From positions 55,715 through 119,714 of the forward strand of contig FTLJ01000794.1 in the NCBI GenBank assembly GCA_900155495.1: a stretch of 64,000 nt of DNA. Direction: 5' to 3'. Shown here in pieces: positions 10,931-24,198 of the stretch (its first letter is position 1; every line of letters begins with the position of its first letter). Source of the stretch: Porogramme epimiltina. Its lineage: Eukaryota; Basidiomycota; Agaricomycetes; Polyporales; Polyporaceae. The notes below the pieces were generated by a model. The model worked only from the letters and a program-made list of their open reading frames with translations. It made no database searches and was not told the origin of the DNA. The position numbers were made by a program, and so were the translations under genes.

Positions 10931-13233
10931 TTACCATTCCCCTTCAACGCACACAGGAGAGGTCGGCAGTCGCCAAAAAGTACGGACAAAAGTATCTACG
11001 TAAAATCCGACCGCCGCCCTCTGAACATCAGCGAATTCCTTTGCGGAGGCAGTCTCCTTGAGTCCATAGACCACTGGGCCCGGCGCCCCCGGCCATCGCC
11101 TCAGAACGTCAACGAAGGCCCGCAAAGCCTGCTTACACTGCTCCCATCGTGGATCCGGGGGGCAGAACCACAGGCAAACCGGTCGGGAGCGCTCCATGGC
11201 TGGCAGGACGCTCATACCTGACACCTCGCCCCAGATCCTCGCCACCACGGCCTCCCGCTCCCACTTGCGGATCTCCTGCCACTCCTCTGTCTGCACCATG
11301 ACCGTGTCGAGAGCCATGACTTCCGCGCGGAAGTTGATCTCGTACGCCTCCCACACGAGCCGCCTCCTCACCGCGGCGTCGGACTTGACCGTCTCGAGCT
11401 TGACGGCGAGCTCGCCCAGCGCAGCGGTTGAGTCGGGATCGTACGAGTCCATTCGCGCGATCTTGCGGAACATGTCGATCGTGCGGTTCTGCCACTCCTG
11501 GCGGCGGAGCTCCCGGCGTAGGGTGGAGCCCTTCTTGCCTTGTGGCGCATGCGCCTTGAGGCTGTATTCACCCCAAAGAGCGGTCTTCCATTCGATGATC
11601 GAGAGGGGCTTGTTCGTCAGGCTGGCGTCAAAGAGTCGCGATCTGCAGAAGAGGCGGATGCGCGCGAGGTTGTGGAGGTATCGGTCGACTTTCGGGTCTA
11701 CTTGAACATGCTCCGGATGAAGCACCCATTCGGGGACGTCCTCCGAGGCCGAGAGGCAGTCAATTAGAAAGGGTGGGGGGTAGAAGTAGAGTGCCTGGCT
11801 GTTAGTTTGGACGACTGGAGTGGCGCTTGTGAGAGCGGCTGCCCATGCAGGTGGGACGTCGAACAGCATAGAGGGTGAAAACATTCGTGCGGGGTGCACT
11901 TGCGGGTTGCTCTCCGACGCCGGCCCTCCGGATCCCTTCCCGCCGCGTCTCGTGGGTTTCTTTGACGCACCTGGATGCGCAATCGGCCCGCGTTGCTCTG
12001 CGGTACTCATCTGAAGGTGACCTGTCGCAATGGTGCCTTCGTCGTGCCGCGCTCGTTTTGACGGTGGTTGGTCGGATGCGGTATTCGGAGCGGCAGACAG
12101 GTTAAGGCGCGAAAGATGCGTGCCGGCCACGTGCTTTGAGACCGCCATGACCATCGAGCTGAGCCAGTTTCCGGTGAGGTTGGCCACCCCGATGAACGCG
12201 CCAGTGGTGTGAAGAATCGGCGGATCGCATTCTTCTGAGGAGAGGCCCTCCGGGGGCAGAGGCGATACCACTTCCCAAACTACGAGATGACGGGAGAGCG
12301 GCTGCACGAACCACACGGGAATACCAACTCGCCACCACGTCTGAATGTCCGCGCCTTCGTGGAAGAAGGCACCGACGACGGGAAGCACCGCATGGCTGAA
12401 ATCGCGAGGGGATTCCAAGCGCGGCACGACCACTTCGAGGTACGTCTTGAGTCCTGCGAGCTCTAGACATAGCCTTTGCACGTGCGCGGCCACGGAGACC
12501 GCTCGACTTGCCCCCGTTGCGAGAGATTCCATGCGGAGTACACACTGTCGCAGGATCAACACAAGGAACTGGCCGTAGGCCTTGATCTGGGCCGGAACGC
12601 GTTCGAAGGGCGGCAGCTCTTGCACCACAAGTTGTGCGGCTCGCGCGAAGTCCGTCCGCAGTTCAGGGAGCAGGTATCCGAGGCCGACAACAGCGACGTC
12701 GTCCGAGGCGGCCCAGTGCTTGTCTGGATCGAGGGAAGTCCATAACGTGCTGGGAAGGTGTGGAGCGGCGCCTTTACGGGGTATGCAGATTACGTGCACC
12801 ATGTTTTCGATATGTGGTTGTGGCCATACCGAGTACTCATGCAGCCCGAACCTGCCATCCTTGTATGTCTTGATGATCTGACGCTCAACTGGATATTCGG
12901 GTATCCAAGACATGTTGGGGGATGTATACACGAAGGATGTCAAGTTACCGTAGGATGCGACCTTGCCGTGGAAAGGTGGGCATATGGGAGGTGCTACAGA
13001 ATCACGTGAGTAAGGGCAGAGCGCATAGGAGGCTAGTGACGTACCCTGGCCTTCACGATTTTTGCTTAGCACAAACTCAGACGGCTTTTCTGGCGCTTCG
13101 TACACCCATTCGTTGTACCTACCCGTGGAAGAAGGTAAGCGTCCGAACAGTTTGGCGCGGGTCCATACTACTGAACCTACCGGCGTGGCGAGTCGGCCAT
13201 GTTGCCGAATCCCTGGGAGCCCGGGCCCTGCAT
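10931..13233 (-). CDS. Large protein of unknown function
   Basis: Model: complement(join(10931..12993, 13045..13118, 13181..13233)), about 729 residues. The start exon begins at an ATG at 13233 and joins through a 62-bp intron. A second intron (12994..13044) is 51 bp, so it leaves the frame open and would be missed by ORF calling; its GTACGT donor and GTAG end fit. No known domain is recognised. The middle is predicted helical, followed by a disordered stretch with basic clusters (SKRARHDE and KKPTRRGGKGSG) that could be nuclear-localisation signals. The C-terminal third is rich in Arg, Trp and Glu and likely folded. Long single-copy-looking proteins of this kind are common lineage-specific proteins in polypores. 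No catalytic motif is seen. Confidence 0.65.
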
Positions 13234-15854
13234 GAAGGACGGATTGGGAATTGACGCCGGAGCAGAGAGAGAACGCGGTGTTCTGGAAGGGGAAATTTTA
13301 CCACTGCCGCTCCTGGATTCACGGTCGTTTCGTTGCGTGTCCTACTTGGACTTATGTTGACCAACACCCTGTGTTACTTTCCGGCTTTCTTCCTGGCTTG
13401 ATCGTCCTTTGATGGAGGGAACTCCGGCACCGCTGCTGTAAGACACGCACGCCGTACGTGCAATGGTTCGTGGACGTCTTGCAAGGTTTGTCAAAACCGC
13501 TCTGCGTGAGCGTACCTTGTTCGCGGCGTTGCTGCTGAGAGAAGCTGTTTGTCAAATGCTATGGTCAGACTCACTGCATTGACTATCTCCCAACATAACT
13601 GACTTGTCTGTGCCTTCTGTGCGCACGCAATGCTTGGATCGTTCGCCCACGATGAATGCTCTTGCCGCAGCACAGCTGATACTGACCAGCCTGAGCTGAG
13701 TCATGTCACAGTGAGAAAGCATACGCCATGATATAGCTACGTAAATACTTGCCGTGTTGTTCTCTAACCAGTTTGAGGCTGGCACAGTCTCCACGAAGGC
13801 AGCGAGCTGCCACTGGCAGCCTGAGTGCGTCAGCTGCAGCGTGGAGTCGGTGTTCAATGGCCATTTGCTCGGGGCTGGCTGGATTTGTTCAACATTCAAA
13901 CTCCGCTGCAGTGGGACTGCCTTATCTAATCAGTTGAATTCGCTCCGCGCTTACTTGGTAGCTAGCGCTGCCTTTCTCTTGTCAGAACTCCGTCTGCTAT
14001 GTTAAGCCTCGTATATACTTCTGAGATGTGTGTTTATGGGAACCATATACACGTACGTGCCAATATTAACTTATTCCACGTACATGAGCCCCATGTGCCC
14101 TACTTCTCTGCGTCCGCCTCCTTGAGTGCAGAGATGCGGACCTCACACAGCAAGGCGACAGCCATCCAGCTTTCACACAGCCAGAAGGATAGCGCGAGCC
14201 GCACCTGCACTACAGGAGCGGTGCTTCGTCATCTATGCGCTCATGCTGCGCTTCTGTGCCACGCGGGAAGCTGACCTGCAAGTCTCTTGTCCGCTTTCGA
14301 CGTTGAATGTTGAACACTCAACTGTTCTTCGGAGTAGATGGTCGGAAGGCCCTGTGTCCTCTGTCAGACGATCCGGATTAGTTGTAGAGGTGCGGCAGAA
14401 AGAGAGCTACTTCTGCTTCTGAGGTCATCTACTGCCTACATCCTAAACTCTACGCGCCCCCGACCTGAATCAGACCTCTTATCGCGAAGGCAAAATGGCA
14501 ACGGGGAAGGAGTTCCTTGATCTATCTACACAGATTTCATGCAGCTGCACCTCAGCTGCTGCCTTCGCGATGAAGAAAGGGTACGCTATAATATTCTTCC
14601 ACCCTTCAGATGGATGCTCAAGCTGCAATCCTGTCAGGAGATCTATCCAACCTGAATACTTCACACACACACTCCCCTCTTCGCGAGGGATAAACGAAGA
14701 GTGTTCTTATAAGCCACTCTAAGGGAGTTGTTTGTACTAGTACTATGGCGACCTCTTGCTAACGCTCCGATGGCAGACCTCGTCTTGCGTTGCCACTGGC
14801 AGACGTTCTCCATAAGCGCGCGACGAGGCTATGAAAGAACACGCACCTTGTACGTCATCATCATCCCCAGATGCTTCTCCTATTTTCCCGCGGCTCAACG
14901 AAGTCAAGGTCGCTAAGGGGCAAGATCTCGCTCCCGGTACCATGTGGAAGATCGTCATTCCGCAACCGCTCACTGCGCTGTCCCTTTCGAGCATATAACA
15001 TACATAACTGCACTCTGCTACGCACGATAGTCCTACAGCTATCATATTAGGCTATGTGAATGATATACACAAGCAGAAGACCCCTCGTCTTTCCCAAGCC
15101 ACATGCGATAGCACACGCTACTCATAATTACGGCCCTCATAGCGTTTTTAGGTCCCCAATTGCACCATCCTCATACACGCAGAAGGGGCTCCGCCGATCA
15201 CTTTCGGGTATCAGATGTGCCTTCTCTACGGCGTCGAGCTCACATCACCATTCACCCTCGTGGTGAGGTGAGTTCGGAGCGTTCTCAGTCTCCACCGTGT
15301 CTTACTGAGTGTCCGGACCACCGCCCTCGTCTATAGCGTTCCATGTGGCTACTACATGGAGGCAACAACTTCGCACCGCCTGTCGTCTGGCTTACACAAA
15401 GTAAATGGATGTTCTGAGAGAGCATTGAAGGCGCTGGACTCCTCTTCAGTGTCGCTGACTTCTGCATCTCCTACAGTAGTATCCGAGCTTATGTTTAGCG
15501 TTGTTTGTTCTTTACTTTGCAGACACGAACCATTGTAGAAGCGGATGCCAAGGATGCCCGGCTCCAAGTGCCGCGCCTCATGCATCTCAAGTCGATGACA
15601 GTGCTCGTGAGAACAAGGAATATAGATTCTAAAGGCGATTCATCTGATCAACGTATACGTCAAGGGAAACAGGTCATTGCCCCCGAGTTCTCCTGATTGG
15701 CGCTTCACTTGTTCCCCCTTTGTGTCAACACATGAGGCAAAGCTATAAGGTCACGTTCCCTCCAGTGAGCATGAACCTTATGTTCCTGAGCTCATACGTA
15801 GCCCCTACTCACTAAACAGTTCTTCGGAGCCCCTTCTAGACTACCACATTACCG
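13234..15854. other. Gene-poor gap
   Basis: 2.6 kb without a supportable exon. Short open frames are scattered on both strands with no consistent splice signals. No transposase, reverse transcriptase or terminal repeats are recognised; a degraded element cannot be excluded. Confidence 0.4.
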
Positions 15855-17701
15855 ATGTTCGGAAATACTTGTAGTGACCAAGAGGACTTCGAACTTTTCT
15901 TGAACGTATCTAGGAACGTTACGACAGCGTCACTTCAATACGTTGTAAACTTCCGTGGCGCTATAATTACACTCGCATTGACCTCGGGCCTGTCAGGTAT
16001 GTAGGCGACTAGACAGGTTACCGTCACGAACTCTAACGTCTCTCAACAGGGATGCTTATCGTACTATTCACTTTTTCCATATATATCCTCCTGTAAAATC
16101 AATGCCCCTTGTTTCCGTTGAAGTTTCACTGGCTGACTAGGAATATTTATCGCACCAGGAGAACGAAAATGAAACGCGCCTCTCATTATTTTCTCTTATC
16201 CGCGCTCCTCCTCATGCTGCTCAGTACGTGGTTCTTCTGGGCCGGGGTCATTAGCAATGCGACCACTACGCAACGTGGATCTTATTTTACATTGCACTCA
16301 TTGCTCGACTTTATGTCATGTACGTTGAACACGGTGGAGGGTCAAAGTGCGTCCATTGGGGCTCAGATCAATCTTTTGAATGTATCGGCATCCCCAATAT
16401 CCCCTTGCGTGGTGGGGGTAATGCATGCCAACGGCCAGAACACGAACATCAGCTCCATCCCGCACTACTTCAGTACAGCTTCACTAATATCATCGGTAAA
16501 GTATACTTAAGACGGTCCTATATGGTAGATCAGTTAGCTAACTATCAGCGAGTCAGGTTATTGTGGGAGATTCAGTGGTATGGTGGCGAGCCATAGCACT
16601 TTACCCATTCAACGGAAGTCTCAAGTACATCAGTGCGACGTTCATTCTTGCTACTCTCAGTAAGTATGACAGACTACATCTATTCCATGTGAATGACTGA
16701 GTCCTTGCCTACGATATAGTCCCAAGTGTGGTGAATATTCAACAACTCGTTCGAGAATCGGTTCCGGCAGCTGTGTTTTCCTACGGAGGCCCGGCGGCAG
16801 CATATAATGTCGGCGAAGGACAGTTATCAGCAGCCAAGGCACCCGGACAGATTTTTGAGGGAACCATCGCGGGTCTCGCGACGGCAGTTCTGTCACTCGC
16901 TAGTAACCTTGTAGCAACGGGTTTCGTAGTCTATAAAGCATGGTAAGCGCCCATCATTCAAAATATACAGCCTATGTAGTCCCTGAAGGCCTTTTATTAA
17001 TAGGACAGTCAGAAAGAGTATCCGTCTGGCCGTGTTGGGGAGTGATAGGCCTAGATTCCCAGCAGGGGAGATATTAGCTATCTTAGCTGAGTCAGGAATC
17101 GTCTACTGTATGATATGGGTACGTCGAGGCGCATATCTATTTCTACTAGATCGCCATATAAACATTCCTTCATATAGATCATAATAACTGCCTTCCTTGT
17201 GTTGGAATTCGGAGACTTCAAGTTCTCGAATAACTTTACTCAGTTCATGGTGACGCTGTCGATAATCTACCAGGCATCCCTTGTGCCTATCATCGTACGT
17301 CACTCACAGATTAATGTTCACGATCCATTGATCCTTCGCTAACCAGTGCGCGCATTTCGACTCAGGCAATGTACCCGACAGTGGTCATTCTTCTGGTATC
17401 AGCGAAGAGATCCGTCGTCGAAGACATTGTAGCAAGCATGCACACTTCCAGTGCTTACCCAGTCCCACGAGCTGAACTGAGGGACAGCATCGAAAGAGAT
17501 GTCGCCGTTTCTCCTCAACTGACGCGCTCCTTAGACCAGGCGATGGGCCCGAGGAACATCAGTTTGCCGTGCACAGCCCCTACTAAGATCTGCCAGAGGT
17601 CTTCAATTGACTACCAGGGCCGAGCCATGCATGCAAGTAAGGTACAGATGATGGAGGAAGACGAAACCCCAGAGACGGAAGCGACGGATGGTCTCAAGTG
17701 A
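15855..17701 (+). CDS. Seven-transmembrane protein, divergent member, eight exons
   Basis: Model: join(15855..15996, 16050..16092, 16159..16495, 16557..16659, 16720..16942, 17004..17118, 17178..17294, 17366..17701), 471 residues. It has the same eight-exon plan as the three downstream paralogues, including the 43-, 103- and 117-nt exons, and the family motif IVGDSVVWWRAIALY at the start of exon 4. It differs in a longer second loop (exon 3 is 337 nt against 229-238) with several NxS/T sites, a longer loop in exon 5 and an extended 90-residue tail ending in acidic residues. Probably a membrane sensor or scaffold by topology only. It is the first of the tandem run and the most diverged. Confidence 0.75.
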
Positions 17702-19373
17702 GGAGGAGCCAAGGACTTTGCCTACGGTGTAGATTAAAATTTGAACCTGGCGGATAAGTAGAGCGAATACGACCGGAGTACAATGGAATTCACATGCCGA
17801 CGTGCGAAGGGCTACTGGTCAGCCTATCGGAGCTCTAATTATCCGGCGGAGACCCGGCTATTGCCGCTCACGCCACCGGAAGAGGGACAAGCGCAGAAGA
17901 CGCTTGTTCTCGCTGACCCTCACTCTACCCGCCTCACCACCCTCGTTTTCTGTTTCCTCACTTTGCGCTTTCCTTCCACCTCTTGTTTACACTTGCTCTT
18001 ATACACCTCCTGGAGTGTTCCAGCTTCGAAGAGAGCACCCAAGTTAACCCCAGATGTGCTTGGCGACACGCCCACTCACAATTTCCCGGAAACACATCCC
18101 TGAGAGGTTCAGCGGAGGAGTAGTTGGGCACATTGGCTACACGGGGACTTAATGTGGAGTTGGGTGAGCTAGCCGCCAGTAAGTTTCACCCGAATCAGTC
18201 CCCCCACCCCCTACGAGGATACTTGTATCACCATGCAATCATATACTGCTCGATACCACACCCTCTTTTGTGTACTACCCACCACAAGCGCGTCCAATAT
18301 CATGTTGTTCTCCCACCCCAGCCTTTTCTGCAGACGCCGCGTGCCCCTTCAAAGCCTATCGAACCGAAACTACTATGAAAGCGGCGCATTTAGTGCTCTC
18401 CACGCCCTAGGTATTCCACCTGCCACGTGCCGAAGATCTTACGCCGGCGTAGGGTCCGACGCCTCGACCCTCCGAGCCGGTTCGGTGGCGAGGCAATGGC
18501 GCCGGTGTCTTTTCCCTCGGAACCCTCGGCCTGTCCTTTGGTAACGCTGCGCAGGACCCGGATAGCTCGCAGGCCCAACGTAGGTCAGTTTTCCATCTTC
18601 GACGCACCCCTATACTTATGTCTGAACTACCTTGTAGGCATGCTTGTCCGAGGTTCGCCATCTGACAACCTCATTCTCTACCAACGTATCGAACCCCTCC
18701 CCTTTGTGCAACTCCAACCTGCACACCTCCAGCCTTCACGACGAGTTGACGGTCCCGCCGAACGCGCATGGTACACGCCGCAGTGCATGGTTAAATCAAA
18801 GAAGACCTTGGACCGCATGAACTCAGACGGGATTACGGCAGTATCGTATCCCGGTTCTAACCACTTCTCCCGAGAGCATTTGCATCACAGTACGCCGCAA
18901 GATCCCGTCCATACCATCTTGCAATGGTGGCCCGGCGCCAAACTGACCTCAGATCTCGATCAGCATCCGGAGCAAGATAACCGGGTTCCCATCGTTAGGA
19001 GGCACTCCCCAGTAGATCTTAACCGCCAGTATCCGCCTCAATCGCTCTCGTATACGCTAGGAGGGCCGGTGGCCAAACGAGTTCCCGGCTACATCCACGT
19101 TCTTTCCCATTCCGACGCGGTGTTTCTACGATCCGGTCAACGTCCACACGCATGGTGCGTCTTCATGTGGCGCAACGTTTGCTGCGCCGCCTCCGCACTC
19201 TCTTATTCCGCTACTTCGTCCTCTCTCTTTGGGTTTCCCGCTCGGTCTCCCCGGGAAATCGCTTGTATGTTGCGTGTTTCGCCGGCTCGTTCACGGGTGC
19301 ATTTAAACGATTCGTTCTGTGTTCGGGATTGTCTTTCCAGCCCAGTCTCCGTCACTCAACTTTTCTCTCGAAC
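17702..19373. other. Intergenic, with a long but doubtful open frame
   Basis: An open frame runs from 18427 to 19449 but overlaps the first exon of the next 7TM gene in another frame. Its product is Arg/Ser/Pro-rich without a domain, so I do not call it. The rest holds nothing recognisable. Confidence 0.4.
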
Positions 19374-20888
19374 ATGTCTACTACGCTCAGAGGAGGATCT
19401 CACTACGTCGTCACCGACATGTTCACGGGAGCTGAAACAAGTACGATGATCATATCCTCATTTTGTTTCGGTATGTTGCAGTCCCCCGCGTATTCTGGAC
19501 ACACGGCTGATCGTCGCTTCTCTAGGTGTCCTCACCGTCCTGGCGTCTGTGACCGCATTCTTCCTACTGTGCGTATCAATTTCTTCGACGTCGATATGCA
19601 TGACCAAACGGGTTCTATACAGGAGGAATAGGGTCAACTTGAATCGACCTTCAATGTACTTCCAGATCATCTCCACTGCGACCCTATACGTATCCACATG
19701 CGTCTTCTTCGCGATATCCATCCCGTTGTCCTCAAACCTCTACGCCTGGAAAACCGCTCCTCTGCGCTCCCCTTCCCATACACTTCCCACGACCAAGTGG
19801 GGAGAAGGCCCACAACTCCGGGTACAATGGTTGATCTTCATGGGAACTGCCACAATCAACGTCAGTATGTGTCGTTCTGTTCCAAATTGCTGAGCCTGAG
19901 TGCACGCAGATCGTCGTGGGGGATACCATTGTATTGTGGAGGGTTTGCGCGGTCTGGCCGAAGAACTATTACGTGCGCACCGCATGTGTGATCATCCTTG
20001 CCGCAACTCTCGGTGACTACCATTCGTAAACTTCACCGTTAGTTGCGTGCTTACTCTCTTACAGCCTTAGGATGTGTTGCTACATACCTCATGGGATCCC
20101 CTGACGTCGGAATCTTCGTAAATGGGGGGACCCAGATGAACGAGCTGAACCGGTTCTGGACGGCATGTATGTTTTTGTCCTTAGCGAGCAACGTAACAGC
20201 AACGTCGCTTATAGGTTACAAATTCTGGTACGTCGTCAGCAACCCCTTTCTCGTTGTACTGACGCCGTCTACAGGGCTCATCGTCGGACGCTTAAAGACT
20301 TGTCATCCAAGAGTGCCTTGAACTCGCGGACACGGACCCTCCTTGCGTTGCTCGTCGAGTCTGGCGCTGGTTACTCTGTGCTTTGGGTACGCCGCTTTCC
20401 TGCTAAACCTCACCGATTTCTGACACAATGTATAATGATATCAGTTCTTCGCCGCGGTAACCGAGCTCTATCTCTCTTCCCGGGACAGGCTCCATTCCAC
20501 CCCGAGATGGTTCCTCTGTGTAGTGGACGTCTTCACCCGGGGAGCACTGACGTATCTGATCGTACGTTTGCGACGTCTTTCCCTTATGAGAACTATACTC
20601 ATGACATCGGTGTCACAGGCTGCGTATCCGATGCTCATAATCGTCATCGTGAACCTCACTCGTTCTCACAACGGCGAGGAAGATCGCCCCGGCGCAACGC
20701 GTAGCCCCTCTCTACGTTTCTTCGACCCCGAGCATGGCGGGTGGCGTTCAACCGTGGTTCGGAGTGCCGTAGAGGTGACTGAGAGTGGGCCTGGAGCGGG
20801 TGGTAACGTGAAGCACGAGGGAGTCGGGTTGCAGGGCAAGGCCGTCCGTGACACTTTGCCATCTCGGCCGAAATCAGCGCTGTGGTAA
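19374..20888 (+). CDS. Seven-transmembrane protein, tandem copy, eight exons
   Basis: Model: join(19374..19470, 19526..19568, 19623..19860, 19910..20012, 20065..20227, 20275..20386, 20445..20561, 20619..20888), 380 residues. The motif IVVGDTIVLWRVCAVWPKNYYVR opens exon 4 and the loop between helices 2 and 3 carries the KWGEGPQ signature shared with the next two copies. Seven hydrophobic segments are present, with a cytoplasmic tail of about 80 residues. Exon lengths 97/43/238/103/163/112/117 match those of the copies at 22680 and 25113 almost exactly, which fixes the splice model. Function unknown; GPCR-like topology. Confidence 0.85.
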
Positions 20889-22679
20889 ACAAGTGCGCCA
20901 TTCAGTGGCTGTAAGTATAATCGCGCAATGTACTATATGGATATCTCAGGTCAACCACTGTACATACCACCTCGATCGTCATACCGTAGGGAATAAGATG
21001 TGTTCAATGTCAGAGACTTCAAGTGATGGTCCTTAGATCTAGAGGATCCGGACGTCGGTGGTTGGTCTAACTGGCTTGACTACGGACTACGCTCCTGTTG
21101 GCCAGCGGAGTGTGAAATACGTGATCCTAAATATCGGGGTTATTAACTCGAACAGAAATACTACTGCTTTCCTTCATCGGAGCTTAAAATACCCCAGCCC
21201 CTTACCCAGGCGATGACAGACGAGTTGAAGGCCATCTAGCAACTCTTTGCCCCGTTGAGCTCCATGCTTCTCCTCCCCGCGACATCAAACGCACGCCTAT
21301 ACCATTGATGTCGCTCTGCACCTCCCGGATCTCCGGGCTCCCAAGCTGTCTGTGCCCAGACTCGGCGATTGGGCACCTTGACATTCGCAGAAGTCTATCT
21401 TTTTGACGTCCGCAAGACGAATGGTTCGGTACATGAGTTATGCGGGGCTGTTGGGAGAGGTGGGGGGTCATGCCTACGTTGAGTATCTAAGCTCATCGCC
21501 TTTTGAAACCCCTATGATCACTGATGGCTATGCCCCGCGCAGATATCTGTATCCTATACTACTTCGCAAAGTACCATACACTGTTTCGCGCGCTGTACAA
21601 CTACAAGCCGTGTAATACCATGGTCTTCTTTCTATCACACCCTTCTTAGAAGATCTGGCGTGCGCCCTCAAGCCTAGCCCAACCCTAATTGGTGCCACGA
21701 ACCCATTGACTCAGCTGTCCGAAAAATCGTTAGAAACATCTCGGGTTGCCTATCGTTGTGAGTATGTTCCCTTGTCTGTGATCGAGGCACGTCGGGGTCA
21801 GCTCCGTCAGTATGTATCGCTTCAACATAGACATGCTCCACCTGCCGGCACCATTTTGCGATACCCCAACCACTCAATCACTGCGCCGCGGCGGCGGGTT
21901 CCCTGGCCTCGCAGTGATGCAAAAGGGCTTACGGTCCCAATCACTCCAAGATCTCGCGCTCGTGGAATAGTGGGTCAGGAAGAACAGTCATCGTCATTCG
22001 CCCATTGGTTTTCGCCCCTTGAGAGGGATCACCTGCGCGCGACATGGAAACTGGAGTCGATAACGTCCAACTTACGCCTCGGAGTTCTATGAACGGCAGT
22101 GAGATGGCGCGGACGTCTTCACTCCTAGGGACGTCAAGCACATCGCATCATGACGACGTCGTGCGCGTCATGAGGTTTTCTCTCTGCGTTCATTACGCAT
22201 GTAACTGCTGTCGGGAGCTGCTGTCCAAGATCCATGGGCCCATGCATGGTAGGTTTGGCTTCTGTTCTCAACGTTCTCCTATACCTCTTACTTACCCCGC
22301 GCCCAAGCTAGTTTCAAGTTTTGCAATTTGGCGGGCTCTAGTCTCCGCCACCGCATCGAAGCCCTGTAACCTGAATCCACACGAAATGCCACCCCTCTGC
22401 TAGAGCATGCCGGTCAGGAGTATTTGCAATGTGCTCCTCCGTGATATTGCAGCCGTAGCATCGTGGGGCACCGCAAAACCGGTGGCGGATCGGGTCGACC
22501 TCGCCAGGCGCCCATTGCGTCGTGTGGGGCCACGCCTGATTGGATTCGGGCCCTTATCCACCTTGCTCGTCTTTTTATACGCGGGGGTGCCGGTGAGCGT
22601 ATCTGTTCCTGGATACATCTCTCCCCCTGTCGACAGTGTTTCGAAGAACAGTACCCCGACCCTCTCGAACATATCCGTC
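20889..22679. other. Intergenic between tandem 7TM copies
   Basis: No exon is supported. The frame of the next gene is open upstream to 22407, but family members begin at the Met equivalent to 22680, so this is taken as leader sequence. No 7TM relic was found. Confidence 0.4.
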
Positions 22680-24198
22680 ATGTCTCGAGTATTCGACTAC
22701 ATTGTGACCGACCACTACACGCAGGCTCAAATGAATATAACAGTGATGTCCGCGTTTTTTCTTGGTATGTTGCTACGCTCCGTATACTCCTGTCCCACCC
22801 CTGACCGCCATTTCCTTAGGTGTCCTTACTGTATTAGCTTCTGCCACTACATTCTTCCTACTGTGCGTGTTTTCTTACTTCTCGTGGGCCTAGATGATTC
22901 AGGGGTCCTTATATAGCAAGAACAGCGCAAGCCGCCCTTCGATGTACTTTCAGTTTGTCTCCACGACAACTCTATACGTCTCTACATGCTTCTACTTCGC
23001 AGTGTCCATCCCATTTTATGCCAACCTTTACGCCTGGAATACTGTCTATCTGCAATCACCTCTCCATCCGCTCCCGACTCACAAATGGGGAGAAGGCGTG
23101 CAAAGCGCTCAATCCATGATATTCACAGCAACTCTCACCATCAACGTCAGTATGCCTCAGCTGATCTGCTCGAAAGAGCTCAACTGAAACTCAATATCTG
23201 CAGATTTTTGTCGGGGACGCTATTGTATGGTGGAGGGCGTGTGCTGTGTGGCCGAGGAACCATTACGTGCGCGCTGTGTGCGCAATCATCCTCGCCGCGA
23301 CTCTCGGTGAGTACGCATTGAGCCTGGTTGATATGGGATACGATATTGACTCTACGCAGCCTCAGGAAGCGCTACTACGCATGCCGCAGGTACCCCCGGA
23401 GTTGGGTTCGTGCTTAACCAAGGGACCCAGATGTATGCATTGGACCGAGCAGGGTCAGCGTGCTTCTTCCTCTCCTTCGCGAGTAACGTCGTCGCCACGT
23501 CACTCATAGGATATAGAGCTTGGTGTGTTATTAGTTCTACTTTATTCGCTATATTAACATCCTTGACAAGGGAGCATCGCCGAATGCTCAAAGAAATGTT
23601 ATCCAAGGCCACCCTAAACTCGCGAGCTTTGACTTTACTAGCGTTGCTCGTCGAGACGGGTACCGGATATTCTCTATTCTGGGTACGCCGCTCTTTTATA
23701 CTAGTCTGATCTACGATTAAACATAGACCGTGGTTAGCTCATCGTCGTGATATCCGAGCTCTATTTTGTTATATCGCATAACCCCGAATCTGCGCCCCAG
23801 TGGTTCATCTTGCTGGGCTACGTCCTTCTTCGTGGCGCGATGATATATCTAATTGTGCGTCTTTGAAAAACATCACCCTCACGAAGTCCGTGCTCACAAT
23901 AGGTGCATCCAAGGCCGCATATCCCATGCTTATAATCATCCTCATGAACCTACATCGCTCCCGGTGTAACGAACGAGGCCTCACTTTAACCGGAAACGTC
24001 CCTGTGAGGTTCGACAACCCAAGCGAACGTAGTAGGCGGGGTTCCACCGCCATCCACATCACTCTCACTCCTCTGAGCATTGTGGAGGAAGAGATGAGTC
24101 ACGACGAGTCAGAAGCTTCTTGCAGTGTGAAGCACGAGGAAATTGGGGTGCAAGGTATGGGTCTCTGCCAGCTATTTCCATGTGTACCGTACTTATGA
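22680..24198 (+). CDS. Seven-transmembrane protein, tandem copy, eight exons
   Basis: Model: join(22680..22764, 22820..22862, 22917..23145, 23204..23306, 23360..23522, 23571..23682, 23738..23854, 23914..24198), 378 residues. It is very similar to the copy at 25113: shared stretches include YIVTD near the N-terminus, SMYFQ, IFTATLTIN and IFVGDAIVWWRAC. Seven hydrophobic segments and a long polar tail are present. The last acceptor is AAG rather than CAG, at the same place as in the 25113 copy. The start was chosen because the equivalent Met opens the other copies. Role unknown. Confidence 0.85.

Noticed and set aside
10495..11061. Plus-strand open frame of 188 codons
   Set aside because: Its 3' end overlaps the large minus-strand gene and the product lacks any consistent protein feature.
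18427..19449. Long plus-strand open frame of 340 codons
   Set aside because: It overlaps the well-supported first exon of a 7TM gene in another frame, its product is Arg/Ser/Pro-rich without a domain, and no splice partner exists.
21030..21052. Cluster of overlapping six-base restriction sites resembling a cloning polylinker
   Set aside because: The surrounding sequence is ordinary fungal DNA with no vector sequence; the cluster is short enough to be chance.
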